Source: Rudaea cellulosilytica DSM 22992 (GTDB lineage Bacteria > Pseudomonadota > Gammaproteobacteria > Xanthomonadales > Rhodanobacteraceae). From it: DNA of 64,000 nt. Both the position numbers and the translations under genes were made by a program. A model generated the notes under the pieces. It was not told where the DNA came from, did not search any database, and was given only the letters and a program-made list of their open reading frames with translations. Position 1 is the stretch's first letter. Every line of letters begins with the position of its first letter. This document shows, in pieces, positions 28,142 through 40,756 of the stretch. The stretch is taken from NCBI RefSeq assembly GCF_000378125.1, contig NZ_KB899243.1, positions 248,001 to 312,000 on the forward strand. The letters are read 5' to 3'.

Positions 28142-28202
28142 TCGCCCAACTGCAGTCTTCTGCGCGGCAGCGGTGGTCACGCTGCGGGCGTGATGCCCGC
28201 CG

Positions 28203-31200
28203 TCACTTCGTCGCAGGCTTCGCCGTTTCGCTTTCCGCCTTCGGCACGCGCCGGCTGCCGAGCTTGACGATCTCGGGTTTGTCCCAGCTGCCACTGACCT
28301 TGTACTCGGACTGCGTGGCCTGGTTGATCGCCTTGCCGAGCACGCCGCCGACCAAAGCGCCGGCCGCGGCGCCGACCGGGCCGCCGACCAGCGCACCGGC
28401 ACCGGCGAACACGGTGGCGCCGACATGCGGCGTGACTTCGACGCGCATGTCCCAGACGCTGGTCTTCAGACCGATCGCGCCCTTGATGCGCATGTCCGCG
28501 GTCGGGCTCTTCACTTCGAAGCCGTCGCTGTAGGCATAGCCGTCGGTCATCGTGAACACGCCTTGTGCGGAATCGAAGCTGAAACCCTTGTTGAACAGGT
28601 CGCCGAAGTCGAACGCGAGCCGGCGCGGCAGCGCGGCGAGGTTGACCAATCCGGCCAGCCGCCCCGCGCCAGGGTCGAGGTTCGGGATGCGCCCATCGGC
28701 GATCTTCATGTGCAGCGCACCGCCGTTGATGCGGTTGAGTGCGAACGCCGACGGCGTGCCGGCCCAGCTCGCGTCGATCGACGCAGTGATCTCACCGCCG
28801 GCGAGCTTGCCGCCGTAACCGAGCGCGTCGAGCATCGCGCCGAAATCGCGCGCCTTGAGTTCGATGCCGAAGGTCGAGCGGTGGAAACCGTTCTTGCGCG
28901 TCCACACGCCGTGCGCCTTCATATCGATGTCTTTCGAATGCGTGTTGACCTTGTCCAGACTCATGCCATCGGCCATCGGCTTTGTCTCCACCGAGGCCGC
29001 GCCATAGCTGGCCTTGCCGAGGCGGAAGTCGCCGATGTCGATGCGCAGCGGCGGGATCGCCGCGGGATTGAGCGAGTCGTCGCGCACGTCACCGACCGCG
29101 GCGGCATTCGCCGGCGCTTCGGGCGATTCGGGCCAGTGCAGACGCTTGAAGTCGGCGACGATCGTGCTCGTGCGCAGGTTCTTCTTCGGCACGGTCAGGC
29201 TGCCTTCGATGCGCGCGCCTTCGAAGTCGACGCGCACGGCATCGGCGCCGAAACCGACGCGCACTTTTGCGTCGCCGAAGTCACGCTCCCAGGCGACGAG
29301 CGAGGCGGTACGGACATCGACACTGCGCAGCACATCGCCACCGCTCCCGCCGTCCATACCGTCCGCAGCGAAACTCATCCAGCCGGACAGATCCACCTCG
29401 CGCGCCGCGCCGCCAATCGCGATGCCGGACTTCGGCAGCACGCCGGTCGCTTCGCCGCCGAAGATCACGTTCGCCGCGAACGGTGCGGTCGGCGTCGGCA
29501 GTCTCCCGCGCAGGTTGACGATGTCGCCGAGGCTTGCGTCGATGCTCGCGCCGAGCGGCGGCAGGCCAACCACGAGCTTGAGCGGCAGAGCGCTGTCGGC
29601 GGACTTCTTCAGCGGTACGGGCAGGTCGATGCCGATGCCGCGCAGATCCGAAGTCAGGGCCACGCGCTGGCCGCTGTCCGTCGCCTTGGCTTTGTCGGCA
29701 CCGTCGCGGTCGATGCTGAATTGAGCGCTCCAGTTCGCCTCGCCAGAGAGATATTTCTTGTAGTCCTTGAGCGTCGAGGCGTAGCTATCGATCAGCTCGC
29801 TCGCCGGCAGGCGCGCGTCGACCCTGCCTTCGACGACATGCTTCGTATCGCCGACGTAATCGCCGATCGCGAGCGAGAGCTTCGCCGGCTTGCCCTTGAA
29901 TGTGGTCGCGAGTGCATCCGCGGAAAACCCGCTGCGGTTGAAGCGCAGCGGTCCCGAGGCCTTGTCGAATTTCAGATCGTATTTCGCATCGGCAAGATCG
30001 GCATCGGCGAGTTGTACCTTGCCGTCGATCTGGAAATTCTCGATCGGCTTCATCGGCGCGCGCAGAGCGAAGTCGACCTTGCCCTGGCCGCCGACGTCGA
30101 CGCCGAGCAGCGGCGCCGCGAATTTCGTGCCGAGCGGCGACGCCTTGACGAAACCGAGCAGGTCGCGACCGCCGCCCTGCGCATTCGCCGTGACCTCGAG
30201 CGTGCCCTCGCCGTAGTCGCTGATGTCGACGCTCGCCTTGCCGACTTTGACACCTTGCAGGTTTCCGCCGTCGGTGTCGGCGTGCAGCCCTGCGTTGACG
30301 AAACCGACGAGCGCGTGCGCATGTTCGATCGCCGGCCAGTCGCCGAGATAGCGGAAGCGCAGGTCGGCGACATCCGCGCTGGCTTCGAAGCGGCCCGCGT
30401 TGTTGCGGAACGGCCAGTCGGCGAGATTGCCGCGGAACACCGCGCGTCCGCCGGTGACCTGACCCGCGTCGAGCGCACGATCGAGCCATTCGATCGCGTG
30501 CGGCGACATCACGCCCAGCGGCCAGAAACGCTTCGCCGCGCCCACGTCGGCGTGGTTAACGACGGCGGCGACGTCGAGCGCCGGCTTGCCGCCGGCATCG
30601 AAGAGATCGGCTGCGCCACGCAATTCACCGCCGTAGCTTTTGCCCGGCATCGTGTTCTCGAATTGCAACGCGCCGGTCTCGATGCGCCAGGCATCGTCGG
30701 CGTGATACGCGCTGACGCTGCCGTGGAACTCGGCGAAACTCAGCGGCTCGCGAAACACTTTCGGCAACAGCAACGCGAACGCATTGTGCTGCGGCAGATC
30801 GAACGTAATCGCATCCTGGTCGGCGAACAGCTGGCCGGAAACGCCGCTCGCGCCGGGTATCTTGCCGAACGCGTGCGCGGCGAGGCCGTCGAGCTGCGCG
30901 GCGGCGTCGAAATCGGTCGCATCGGCAAAACGCAGCATCGCGCGCGCGAGCATGCCCGACGGATTGCCCGCGTACAGCCAGCGGCGCAGGTCGACGGGCA
31001 GCGTGTCGATCAGCATCGCCGCGCTGGCGACGGTGCCGAGGTCGAGCGCGCCGATGGCAATCGTGTGCTCGGGCGTAGCGTAGTAGTCGCCAGCGGGATA
31101 GCGGCGGCGCAGGTGCAGTTCCGCCGGTGCCAGCGGTTCGCTCTGGCGGACGATCTTCAACTCGGCCACGTCGGCGCTGAAGCCGTCCTCCTCGCGGCGC

Positions 31201-32147
31201 CAGCGCGCGCCGAAGGCGAGGCGGTCGATACCGACATGCGGCAGGAAGTCGCGCTTGTCGTCAAGCTTGATCGAGGTGTGCGTGGTCAGCACGAGATTGG
31301 CAAGATCAACCTCGGCGCGTACCTCGCTGACCTCGCCGGCCTTGAGCCACGCCCAGACCTGCAGCTTGCCGCCGCCGTGGTCGACGACGAGGCCGGCGAG
31401 CGGATAGTTGCGCAGTACCGCGGCGAGGTCGATGTCGGCGCCGCCGAGGTAGGCACTGCCATCGCGTTTGCCACGATCGTATTCGACCACCGCGTTCACC
31501 GGCGCGGAGTCGTTCTGCAGATTCCTCACGCGCGCGAGCACGCGCAGGAAATCGCCGTGCGCGGTCAGACGCAATTCGTCGGCGCCGAGCTTGAAATGCT
31601 TGTCGTTCGGCAGGTCGTCGACGTTGAGCCTCGCGTCGCGCACGACGACGGTGCCCAGGCTGAACAACGGGCTGTCATTGAGATCCTGGTTGCTGCTGGC
31701 CGCATCGCCGGTGTCGAGACCACGCAGCCGCCATTCACCCTGGACGTCGCGCACGAGGTCGAGCTCGATCCCCGACAGATGGATCTCGGTCCAGCTCGCG
31801 CGCGGCCGCGCCCAGGCGAAGAAGTTGATCTTCAGGCCGGCGCTGGCGAAGTCCAGTGTCTGCCCTTCCGCTGCCTTGGCCGCCGCCGGCATCACGCCGA
31901 GATGCACGCCGGTCAGGTTGAGCAACGGTCCGGTGCGTTCCCAGCGCGCGTCGAGTCGATCGATCGTCACCGGTCGATTCAGTGTCTCGGCGAGCTTGGC
32001 GCTGACCCATTCGGGGTGATTCGTCAACCACGGCAGAACGACAAGCTGGGTCACGCTGCTCACGATCGCCATCAGGATCGCGAACGTCGCCAGCAGCCGG
32101 AACAGCCACCATTGCGCACGGTGCAGATGGCGGCGCCAGGGCGTCAT
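28203..32147 (-). CDS. yhdP: YhdP-family AsmA-like lipid-transport protein
   Basis: 1314 residues, the size of YhdP (TIGR02099). An N-terminal membrane anchor (about 14-38) is followed by a very long beta-rich periplasmic part with the AsmA-like opening LAETLNRPVTIDRLDARWERTGPLLNLTGVHLG. In E. coli, YhdP with TamB and YdbH moves phospholipids to the outer membrane. The C-terminal AsmA-like region includes GALHMKIADGRIPNLDPGAG and GAAAGALVGGVLGKAINQA. It starts 27 nt after rng, the conserved neighbour, and is the last gene of the leuS-to-yhdP run. Confidence 0.92.
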   Translation of the reverse strand: MTPWRRHLHRAQWWLFRLLATFAILMAIVSSVTQLVVLPWLTNHPEWVSAKLAETLNRPVTIDRLDARWERTGPLLNLTGVHLGVMPAAAKAAEGQTLDFASAGLKINFFAWARPRASWTEIHLSGIELDLVRDVQGEWRLRGLDTGDAASSNQDLNDSPLFSLGTVVVRDARLNVDDLPNDKHFKLGADELRLTAHGDFLRVLARVRNLQNDSAPVNAVVEYDRGKRDGSAYLGGADIDLAAVLRNYPLAGLVVDHGGGKLQVWAWLKAGEVSEVRAEVDLANLVLTTHTSIKLDDKRDFLPHVGIDRLAFGARWRREEDGFSADVAELKIVRQSEPLAPAELHLRRRYPAGDYYATPEHTIAIGALDLGTVASAAMLIDTLPVDLRRWLYAGNPSGMLARAMLRFADATDFDAAAQLDGLAAHAFGKIPGASGVSGQLFADQDAITFDLPQHNAFALLLPKVFREPLSFAEFHGSVSAYHADDAWRIETGALQFENTMPGKSYGGELRGAADLFDAGGKPALDVAAVVNHADVGAAKRFWPLGVMSPHAIEWLDRALDAGQVTGGRAVFRGNLADWPFRNNAGRFEASADVADLRFRYLGDWPAIEHAHALVGFVNAGLHADTDGGNLQGVKVGKASVDISDYGEGTLEVTANAQGGGRDLLGFVKASPLGTKFAAPLLGVDVGGQGKVDFALRAPMKPIENFQIDGKVQLADADLADAKYDLKFDKASGPLRFNRSGFSADALATTFKGKPAKLSLAIGDYVGDTKHVVEGRVDARLPASELIDSYASTLKDYKKYLSGEANWSAQFSIDRDGADKAKATDSGQRVALTSDLRGIGIDLPVPLKKSADSALPLKLVVGLPPLGASIDASLGDIVNLRGRLPTPTAPFAANVIFGGEATGVLPKSGIAIGGAAREVDLSGWMSFAADGMDGGSGGDVLRSVDVRTASLVAWERDFGDAKVRVGFGADAVRVDFEGARIEGSLTVPKKNLRTSTIVADFKRLHWPESPEAPANAAAVGDVRDDSLNPAAIPPLRIDIGDFRLGKASYGAASVETKPMADGMSLDKVNTHSKDIDMKAHGVWTRKNGFHRSTFGIELKARDFGAMLDALGYGGKLAGGEITASIDASWAGTPSAFALNRINGGALHMKIADGRIPNLDPGAGRLAGLVNLAALPRRLAFDFGDLFNKGFSFDSAQGVFTMTDGYAYSDGFEVKSPTADMRIKGAIGLKTSVWDMRVEVTPHVGATVFAGAGALVGGPVGAAAGALVGGVLGKAINQATQSEYKVSGSWDKPEIVKLGSRRVPKAESETAKPATK

Positions 32148-32174
32148 GGGCGACGTTCGCCGGACGACCTGCGG

Positions 32175-33719
32175 TTACAGCAGCACCACATCGTACTGCT
32201 CCTGCGCGTAGTGCTCCTCGGCCTGGAAGCGGATCGTCTTGCCGGTGAATTCCTCCAGTTCCGCCACCGAACCCGACTCCTCGTCGAGGATGCGCGTGAC
32301 CACCTTCTGCGCGGCAAGCACGAGCAGGCTGGATGCCTCGAACTGGCGCACCGCGCGCGTGATTTCGCGGAAGATTTCGTAGGTCACCGTCTCGGCGGTC
32401 TTGACGTTGCCACGGCCGTCGCAAGCCGGGCATGGCTCGCACAGCTGGCGTTCGAGACTCTCGGTCGTGCGCTTGCGCGTCATCTCGACCAGGCCCAGGC
32501 TCGACATCTCGTACACGGTCGTCTTGGCGTGATCGTGGGCGAGCGATTTCTCCAGCATGCGCAGCACCTGGCGCTTGTGTTCGGCGTCGGTCATGTCGAT
32601 GAAGTCGATAATGATGATGCCACCGAGGTTGCGCAGGCGCAGTTGGCGTGCAGCCGCCTGCGCCGCCTCGAGGTTGGTCTTGTACACCGTCTCCTCGAGG
32701 TTGCGATGGCCGAGGAACGCGCCGGTGTTGACGTCGATCGTGGTCATTGCCTCGGTCTGGTCGACAATCAGGTAGCCGCCCGACTTCAATGGCACTTCCT
32801 TCTTGAGCGCACGCTGAATCTCGTCCTCGACGCCGTACAGGTCGAAGATCGGCCGCTCGCCTGAATAGAGTTCGATGCGCTCGGCCAGCGCCGGCATGAA
32901 TTTCTGCGTGAACGCGATGGTTTTCTCGTAGGTTTCGCGCGAATCGACGCGCACCTTCTCCACGTCCTCGCGCATCATGTCGCGCAGCGCGCGCAGCGGC
33001 AGGGCGAGTTCCTCGTAAACGCGTGCGCGCGGCTCGACGCGGCGCATGTTCTCCTGGACCACGCGCCAGACGCGGCCGAGATAGGCGACGTCATCGGCGA
33101 GCGCGTCGCGCGAAGCCCCCTCCGCATTCGTGCGGACGATATAGCCGAGCTGCGGGCCGAGGGTTACGGGCTGGGCAGCAGAGATATCACCGGCAACCGC
33201 AACGCCGGGTTGGGTCAACGCGGCGACCAGGTCCTTCAGGCGCACACGTTCGGCCTCGTCCTCGATGCGCACCGATACGCCGATCATCTTCGCGTAGGGC
33301 AACAGCACCAGGTAGCGCGAGGGGATCGACAGGTGTGTGGTCAGGCGCGCACCCTTGCTGCCGATCGGGTCCTTGACCACCTGAACGATGATGTCCTGGC
33401 CTTCGTGCACGAGTTCGCTGATCGGCGGCGTCGGCAGTGCGGCCGTCTCGCCGGACTCGCCTTCGTGACCGTCGCCGGTGCCTGTAGGCCCGGAGCGGAC
33501 GATGTCGTTGGCGTGCAGGAACGCGGCGCGCTCCAGCCCCACCTCGACGAACGCCGCCTGCATTCCCGGCATCACCCGGCTGACGCGGCCGCGATAGATG
33601 TTGCCGACGTAACCGCGCTTGAGCGCGCGTTCGACATGCACTTCCTGCAGCACGCCATTTTCCACCACGCCGACGCGGGTTTCGCGCGGGGTGACGTTGA
33701 TCAGGATTTCCTCAGACAA
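32175..33719 (-). CDS. rng: Ribonuclease G
   Basis: 514 residues from a TTG start at 33717-33719 (LSEEILINVTPRETRVGVVE), which matches the family opening; the longer open frame upstream has no homology and would run through the end of maf. Segments: S1 domain RGYVGNIYRGRVSRVMPGMQAAFVEVGLERAAFLH, the catalytic domain with GGYLIVDQTEAMTTIDVNTG (metal-binding Asp), GGIIIIDFIDM, and the Zn-link pair CPAC in CEPCPACDGRGNVK. It matures 16S rRNA 5' ends and takes part in mRNA decay. It lies between maf and yhdP. Confidence 0.95.
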   Translation of the reverse strand: MSEEILINVTPRETRVGVVENGVLQEVHVERALKRGYVGNIYRGRVSRVMPGMQAAFVEVGLERAAFLHANDIVRSGPTGTGDGHEGESGETAALPTPPISELVHEGQDIIVQVVKDPIGSKGARLTTHLSIPSRYLVLLPYAKMIGVSVRIEDEAERVRLKDLVAALTQPGVAVAGDISAAQPVTLGPQLGYIVRTNAEGASRDALADDVAYLGRVWRVVQENMRRVEPRARVYEELALPLRALRDMMREDVEKVRVDSRETYEKTIAFTQKFMPALAERIELYSGERPIFDLYGVEDEIQRALKKEVPLKSGGYLIVDQTEAMTTIDVNTGAFLGHRNLEETVYKTNLEAAQAAARQLRLRNLGGIIIIDFIDMTDAEHKRQVLRMLEKSLAHDHAKTTVYEMSSLGLVEMTRKRTTESLERQLCEPCPACDGRGNVKTAETVTYEIFREITRAVRQFEASSLLVLAAQKVVTRILDEESGSVAELEEFTGKTIRFQAEEHYAQEQYDVVLL

Positions 33720-33805
33720 GGCCGCTGCTTCCGCAATTTTTCTCAACGCGTTTATAGCTTGGCCGGACGGGGCTTGTCGATCTTGCGCGCCGATCCGGAA
33801 TAGGG

Positions 33806-34378
33806 TCAGCCGACGGAGATCCCGAAGCGGCGCAGCAGGACGCAAGTTTCGAACAACGGCAAACCCATCACCCCCGAATAGCTTCCATCAATGCGGCTGA
33901 CGAAGGCAGCGGCGCGCCCCTGGATCGCATAGGCGCCCGCGCGCCCCGCCGGCTCGCCGCTGTCGACGTAGGCGGCGATGGTCGCTTCGTCGAGTTCGGC
34001 GAACGTGACCCGGGTGTGCGAAATCGCATGTTCCTCGCGCCCGGCATCGACCAGCCAGACCGCCGAGATCACCTCGTGGGTGCGGCCCGACAGCTTGCGC
34101 AGCATGGCGATCGCATGCGCGCGATCGGCGGGTTTGCCGAACACTTCGTCGTCGAGCACGACCTCGGTGTCGCCGCCGAGTACGACGACGCCCTGCTTTC
34201 CGCCCAGTTTCAGCAGCCCCGCGCCAGCCTTCTCGCGCGCGACGCGGCTGACGTAGTCCACCGGCGGCTCGCCCGGCGCGCGCACTTCGGCTAGGTCGAG
34301 CTGCACCATGCCGAAACGCACGCCGATCTGTTCCAGCAGTTCGCGGCGGCGCGGGGATTGCGAAGCGAGATAGAGCAT
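33806..34378 (-). CDS. maf: Maf-type nucleoside triphosphate pyrophosphatase
   Basis: 190 residues. It opens MLYLASQSPRRRELLEQIG, the Maf signature with SxxRxxLL, and continues VVVLGGDTEVVLDDEVFGKP and AGAYAIQGRAAAFVSRIDGSYSGVMGLPL. These enzymes hydrolyse non-canonical or dTTP/UTP-type nucleotides; the sequence most resembles the YhdE (dTTP/UTP) branch by the RAAAFV-IDGSYS-VMGLPL segment. It stands 36 nt after rlmH and 86 nt before rng in the conserved order. Confidence 0.93.
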   Translation of the reverse strand: MLYLASQSPRRRELLEQIGVRFGMVQLDLAEVRAPGEPPVDYVSRVAREKAGAGLLKLGGKQGVVVLGGDTEVVLDDEVFGKPADRAHAIAMLRKLSGRTHEVISAVWLVDAGREEHAISHTRVTFAELDEATIAAYVDSGEPAGRAGAYAIQGRAAAFVSRIDGSYSGVMGLPLFETCVLLRRFGISVG

Positions 34379-34414
34379 GCCGCCAATTCTAGCCGACGCG
34401 GCGGAAATGAGCCC

Positions 34415-34885
34415 TCAAGCGCGATGGTACGGATGATTGCCGAGCAGACTCACCGCACGATAGAGCTGTTCGGCGATCAGGATGCGTACCAGCGGATGCG
34501 GCAACGTCGCCGGGCCGAGCGACCAAGTTTGGCTGGCACGCTCCAGCACCGCCGGGGCGAGGCCTTCGGGACCGCCAACGAGGAAGGCGAGATCGCGCCC
34601 GTCCATGCGCCAGCGCGCGAGCTGCTGCGCGAGCTGTTCGCTGCTGAACGCCTTGCCGCGACCGTCGAGCGCAATTATGTTCGCGCTCCTCGCAACTGCC
34701 GCGAGCATCAACGCGCCTTCATCGGCAACCACGCGCGCGGTGTCGTTGCTGCGCCCGCGCAGCTTGCTCGTGACTTCGACGAGCTGCAGCGGCAGCTCGT
34801 GCGACAGGCGCTTGGCGTATTCGTTATAGCCTTCGGTGACCCACGAAGGCATCTTCTCGCCGATGGCGATCAGCGTGGCACGCAT
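34415..34885 (-). CDS. rlmH: 23S rRNA pseudouridine-1915 N3-methyltransferase RlmH
   Basis: 156 residues, the exact family size, SPOUT fold. Seen: MRATLIAIGEKMPSWVTEGY, the SAM-binding knot LAFLVGGPEGLAP, and the C-terminal LPHPLVRILIAEQLYRAVSLLGNHPYHRA. It methylates pseudouridine 1915 in helix 69 of 23S rRNA on the assembled 70S ribosome. It is coupled in the usual order with rsfS upstream and maf downstream. Confidence 0.97.
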   Translation of the reverse strand: MRATLIAIGEKMPSWVTEGYNEYAKRLSHELPLQLVEVTSKLRGRSNDTARVVADEGALMLAAVARSANIIALDGRGKAFSSEQLAQQLARWRMDGRDLAFLVGGPEGLAPAVLERASQTWSLGPATLPHPLVRILIAEQLYRAVSLLGNHPYHRA

Positions 34886-34943
34886 GGTCCGTCGGCGATA
34901 TGCGACAAGTTACGCGACATGGACCGCACCGAGGCGGATCGGA

Positions 34944-35510
34944 TCAACCGACCGCCGCTGTCCGCGCCATGTCGTCGCCCACGGTCCACAGCCGCTCCAA
35001 TCCGTAAAATTCGCGCACGCGCGGCAGCATGACGTGGATGATGATGTCGCCGAGGTCGACGAGCACCCATTCGGCCTCGCGCTGGCCCTCGATGCCGAGC
35101 GGCTGCATGCCGGCCTGCTTGGCGAATTTGACGACTTCATCGGCCAGCGACTTGACGTGACGGGTCGATGTGCCGCTCGCGACGATCATGAGGTCGGCGA
35201 TCGAGGTCTTGCCGCGCACGTCGATCTCCTGCACGTTCTGCGCCTTGAGATCGTCGAGCGCGTCGAGCACGCGTACGCGCAGCAGCTCTACCGGATCGCT
35301 GGGCAGCTGGGGTTTTTTCGGTTTCGGTGCCGAGACTTTTTTCGGCTTCGCCGCGGCGATTTTCTTCGCGGGCTTCTTCGCCGGTTTGCTCGCCGCCTTG
35401 GCGACGGGCCTCTTCACGGCGGACTTGGATGCCGTCTTCTTGGCTGCGGATTTCGCGCCAGCCGCCTTGCGCGGCGCGCGGGTGGATTGGGTTTTGGTCG
35501 GAGTAGGCAA
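34944..35510 (-). CDS. rsfS: Ribosomal silencing factor RsfS with Lys/Ala/Pro-rich N-terminal tail
   Basis: 188 residues. The C-terminal 110 residues are the RsfS domain (LRVRVLDALDDLKAQNVQEI, DLMIVASGTSTRHVKSLADEV, EAEWVLVDLGDIIIHVMLP, YGLERLW), which binds uL14 on the 50S subunit and blocks joining in starvation. The first 75 residues or so are made of KKTASKSAVKRP-like and KPAKKPAKKI-like repeats, like histone H1 or AlgP tails; typical RsfS lacks this. I chose TTG 35508-35510, which has AGGTGA 7 nt upstream and no in-frame ATG before the domain. No other in-frame start would make a tail-free protein with a ribosome site that I can see. Confidence 0.85.
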   Translation of the reverse strand: MPTPTKTQSTRAPRKAAGAKSAAKKTASKSAVKRPVAKAASKPAKKPAKKIAAAKPKKVSAPKPKKPQLPSDPVELLRVRVLDALDDLKAQNVQEIDVRGKTSIADLMIVASGTSTRHVKSLADEVVKFAKQAGMQPLGIEGQREAEWVLVDLGDIIIHVMLPRVREFYGLERLWTVGDDMARTAAVG

Positions 35511-35620
35511 AAACGTATCACCTGGATTGAGTGCACAGGCGGGCTCGCACCCGCGCGGCCAGAATATACGCCGATTTGGCGTCGAGGGAAGTGTCGATTG
35601 GATGACGATCCGGCGGTGGT

Positions 35621-36268
35621 TCAGCCGTTGCGCCGATACGGTGCAAGGATTGCCGGATCGGCCAGCAGCGCCTCGGGAATCAGCCAGCGCGGCTCGCGCC
35701 CGGCCGCAAGCAGCGTGCGCACCTGGCTCGCTGAAATATCCAATGGCGTGACCGGGATGCTGAGTACCTTGCCGGCTGGAGTTTCCTGCAATTCGCGCGG
35801 CGAACGCGCGCGACGCGGCACCGCTTCGCCGACGAGCTCGCCCGACCACGGCTCGGTGCGCCCGGGGCGGGTCAGCATGACGATGTGGGCGAGGCGGAAC
35901 AGTTGCCGCCACTCGCGCCAGGTCGGCAGCGAGCCGAATGCATCTGCGCCGACGAGCAGGATCAGCGGCTGCGCATCGCCGAATTCCACGCGCAGGCCGC
36001 GCAGCGTATCCACCGTGTAGGACGCGCCCTCGCGGCGCAACTCGCGCGTATCGACGACCAGGCGTGGCTGGCCGACGAGCGCGCGCTCGAGCATGTCCAC
36101 GCGCTGCGCTGCCGAGGCGAGCGGCGCGGGCTTGTGCGGCGGCACGTGCGCGGGCATCAGGCGCACCTGTGCATCGAGCGCCTCGGCCGCCTCCCAGGCG
36201 ACGCGCAGGTGGCCGTTGTGCACGGGATCGAAGGTACCGCCGAGGATGGCGATCGGTTTGCCGTTCAT
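35621..36268 (-). CDS. nadD: Nicotinate-nucleotide adenylyltransferase
   Basis: 215 residues from ATG 36266-36268. It opens MNGKPIAILGGTFDPVHNGHLRVA with the nucleotidyl-transferase motif GGTFDPVHNGH, followed by MPAHVPPHKP, GASYTVDTLRGLR, LLVGADAFGSLPTW and the ISASQVRTLLAAGRE (ISSTxxR-type) motif. It makes deamido-NAD from NaMN and ATP. A longer open frame upstream lacks homology. It lies between holA and rsfS as in related genomes; 110 bp separate it from rsfS. Confidence 0.95.
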   Translation of the reverse strand: MNGKPIAILGGTFDPVHNGHLRVAWEAAEALDAQVRLMPAHVPPHKPAPLASAAQRVDMLERALVGQPRLVVDTRELRREGASYTVDTLRGLRVEFGDAQPLILLVGADAFGSLPTWREWRQLFRLAHIVMLTRPGRTEPWSGELVGEAVPRRARSPRELQETPAGKVLSIPVTPLDISASQVRTLLAAGREPRWLIPEALLADPAILAPYRRNG

Positions 36269-36326
36269 GCTGCCAGAGCGATTGCGCCGTCGTTGCTGGC
36301 GCATTGTATATTTTGCCGCATCCGCG

Positions 36327-37352
36327 TCATCCGACCTTCGCCAGCAACCCGGCTCGCGGCTGCGCGACTGCGACGAGCAGGCGTTCGAGTTCGAGCCAGG
36401 CGTCGCCAATACCGCGCCCCTTGCCGATGCGATCGACGCGGCCGGCCTGAATCAGGCATGCATCCCAGTGCGTGCGTGGCGCCCGCTCCAACGCGCGCCG
36501 GATGAGCCCTTCGCGTTGCTGCGGCCTGATGTATTCGGACTTGAGCCCCACTGCAATGCCACCGCGCGCGCTCGCGATGCGCGCGAGCATCTGCAATTGG
36601 TTCAAAGGCCAGCCGAGCAGGCCGATCGGATTTTCGCCCTCGGCGCGCAACCCGGCGAGGATGCGCAGCGCGCGCGCGGCGTCTCCCGCCAGTGCGGCGT
36701 CGAGCAACTTGAATACGTCGAAGCGCGTATCGTCCGCGACGCTGGCCTCGAGCATCTCAGCATCGAGCGTCGCGCCGGCATGCAGCAAAGCGAGCTTGTC
36801 GATCTCCTGCGCGGCGGCGAGCAGATTGCCTTCGATGCGCTCGGTCAGAAGATCGACCGCATCGGCGGTCATCTTCAGGCCGCGCGCGGCCGCCCTGGCA
36901 CCGATCCATCCCGGCAATTCATCGGTTCTCAGCGGCCACACCTGAGTGAACACGCCGATGCGATCGACCGCCTGGCTCCAGGCGGTTTCGTGCTTCTTGC
37001 TCCATTCCTGCGCAGTGATCAGCAGCACCGTGTCGGGCGGCGGATTGGCGCAATACTCGATGATCGCTGCGCCGCCATCCTTGCCGGGCTTGCCGGTCGG
37101 TATGCGCAGATCGATCAGCTTGCGCGTGGCGAACAGGCTCATCGCACTCGCACTCTGCGCGAGCTGGTTCCAATCGAAGCTGTTGTCCGCGTCGAACACC
37201 TCGCGCTCGACGTAGCCGAGTTCGCGCGCGCGTGCGCGCAGCGCATCGGCCGCTTCAAGCAGGAGCAGGTGCTCTTCGCCGGCGAGCAAATAGACGGACT
37301 TGAGCTCGCCCGTCGCGATTTGCTTGCGCAGCGCCGGTAACGGTGTCGGCAT
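36327..37352 (-). CDS. holA: DNA polymerase III subunit delta
   Basis: 341 residues, family length. Segments include VYLLAGEEHLLLLEAADALRA near the N terminus, FDWNQLAQSASAMSLFATRKLIDLR, DRIGVFTQVWPLRTDELPGWI and AEGENPIGLLGWPLNQLQMLARI. The delta subunit opens the beta clamp within the clamp-loader complex. It starts 19 nt after lptE, in the conserved leuS-lptE-holA-nadD order. Confidence 0.95.
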   Translation of the reverse strand: MPTPLPALRKQIATGELKSVYLLAGEEHLLLLEAADALRARARELGYVEREVFDADNSFDWNQLAQSASAMSLFATRKLIDLRIPTGKPGKDGGAAIIEYCANPPPDTVLLITAQEWSKKHETAWSQAVDRIGVFTQVWPLRTDELPGWIGARAAARGLKMTADAVDLLTERIEGNLLAAAQEIDKLALLHAGATLDAEMLEASVADDTRFDVFKLLDAALAGDAARALRILAGLRAEGENPIGLLGWPLNQLQMLARIASARGGIAVGLKSEYIRPQQREGLIRRALERAPRTHWDACLIQAGRVDRIGKGRGIGDAWLELERLLVAVAQPRAGLLAKVG

Positions 37353-37371
37353 TTTGCGTGTACGCGCGGAT

Positions 37372-40697
<3,326 letters not shown>

Positions 40698-40756
40698 TCA
40701 GGCTGGCGCGGCACGCCTGACGCCATTTTTTCACGTTCGCGCGCTATTCTGCCCGT

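Noticed and set aside
28425-32864. A 1479-codon plus-strand open frame opposite yhdP and rng
   Set aside because: Composition is Arg/Ala/Glu-rich shadow translation opposite two clear conserved genes; it has no motifs and is expected from high GC third positions.
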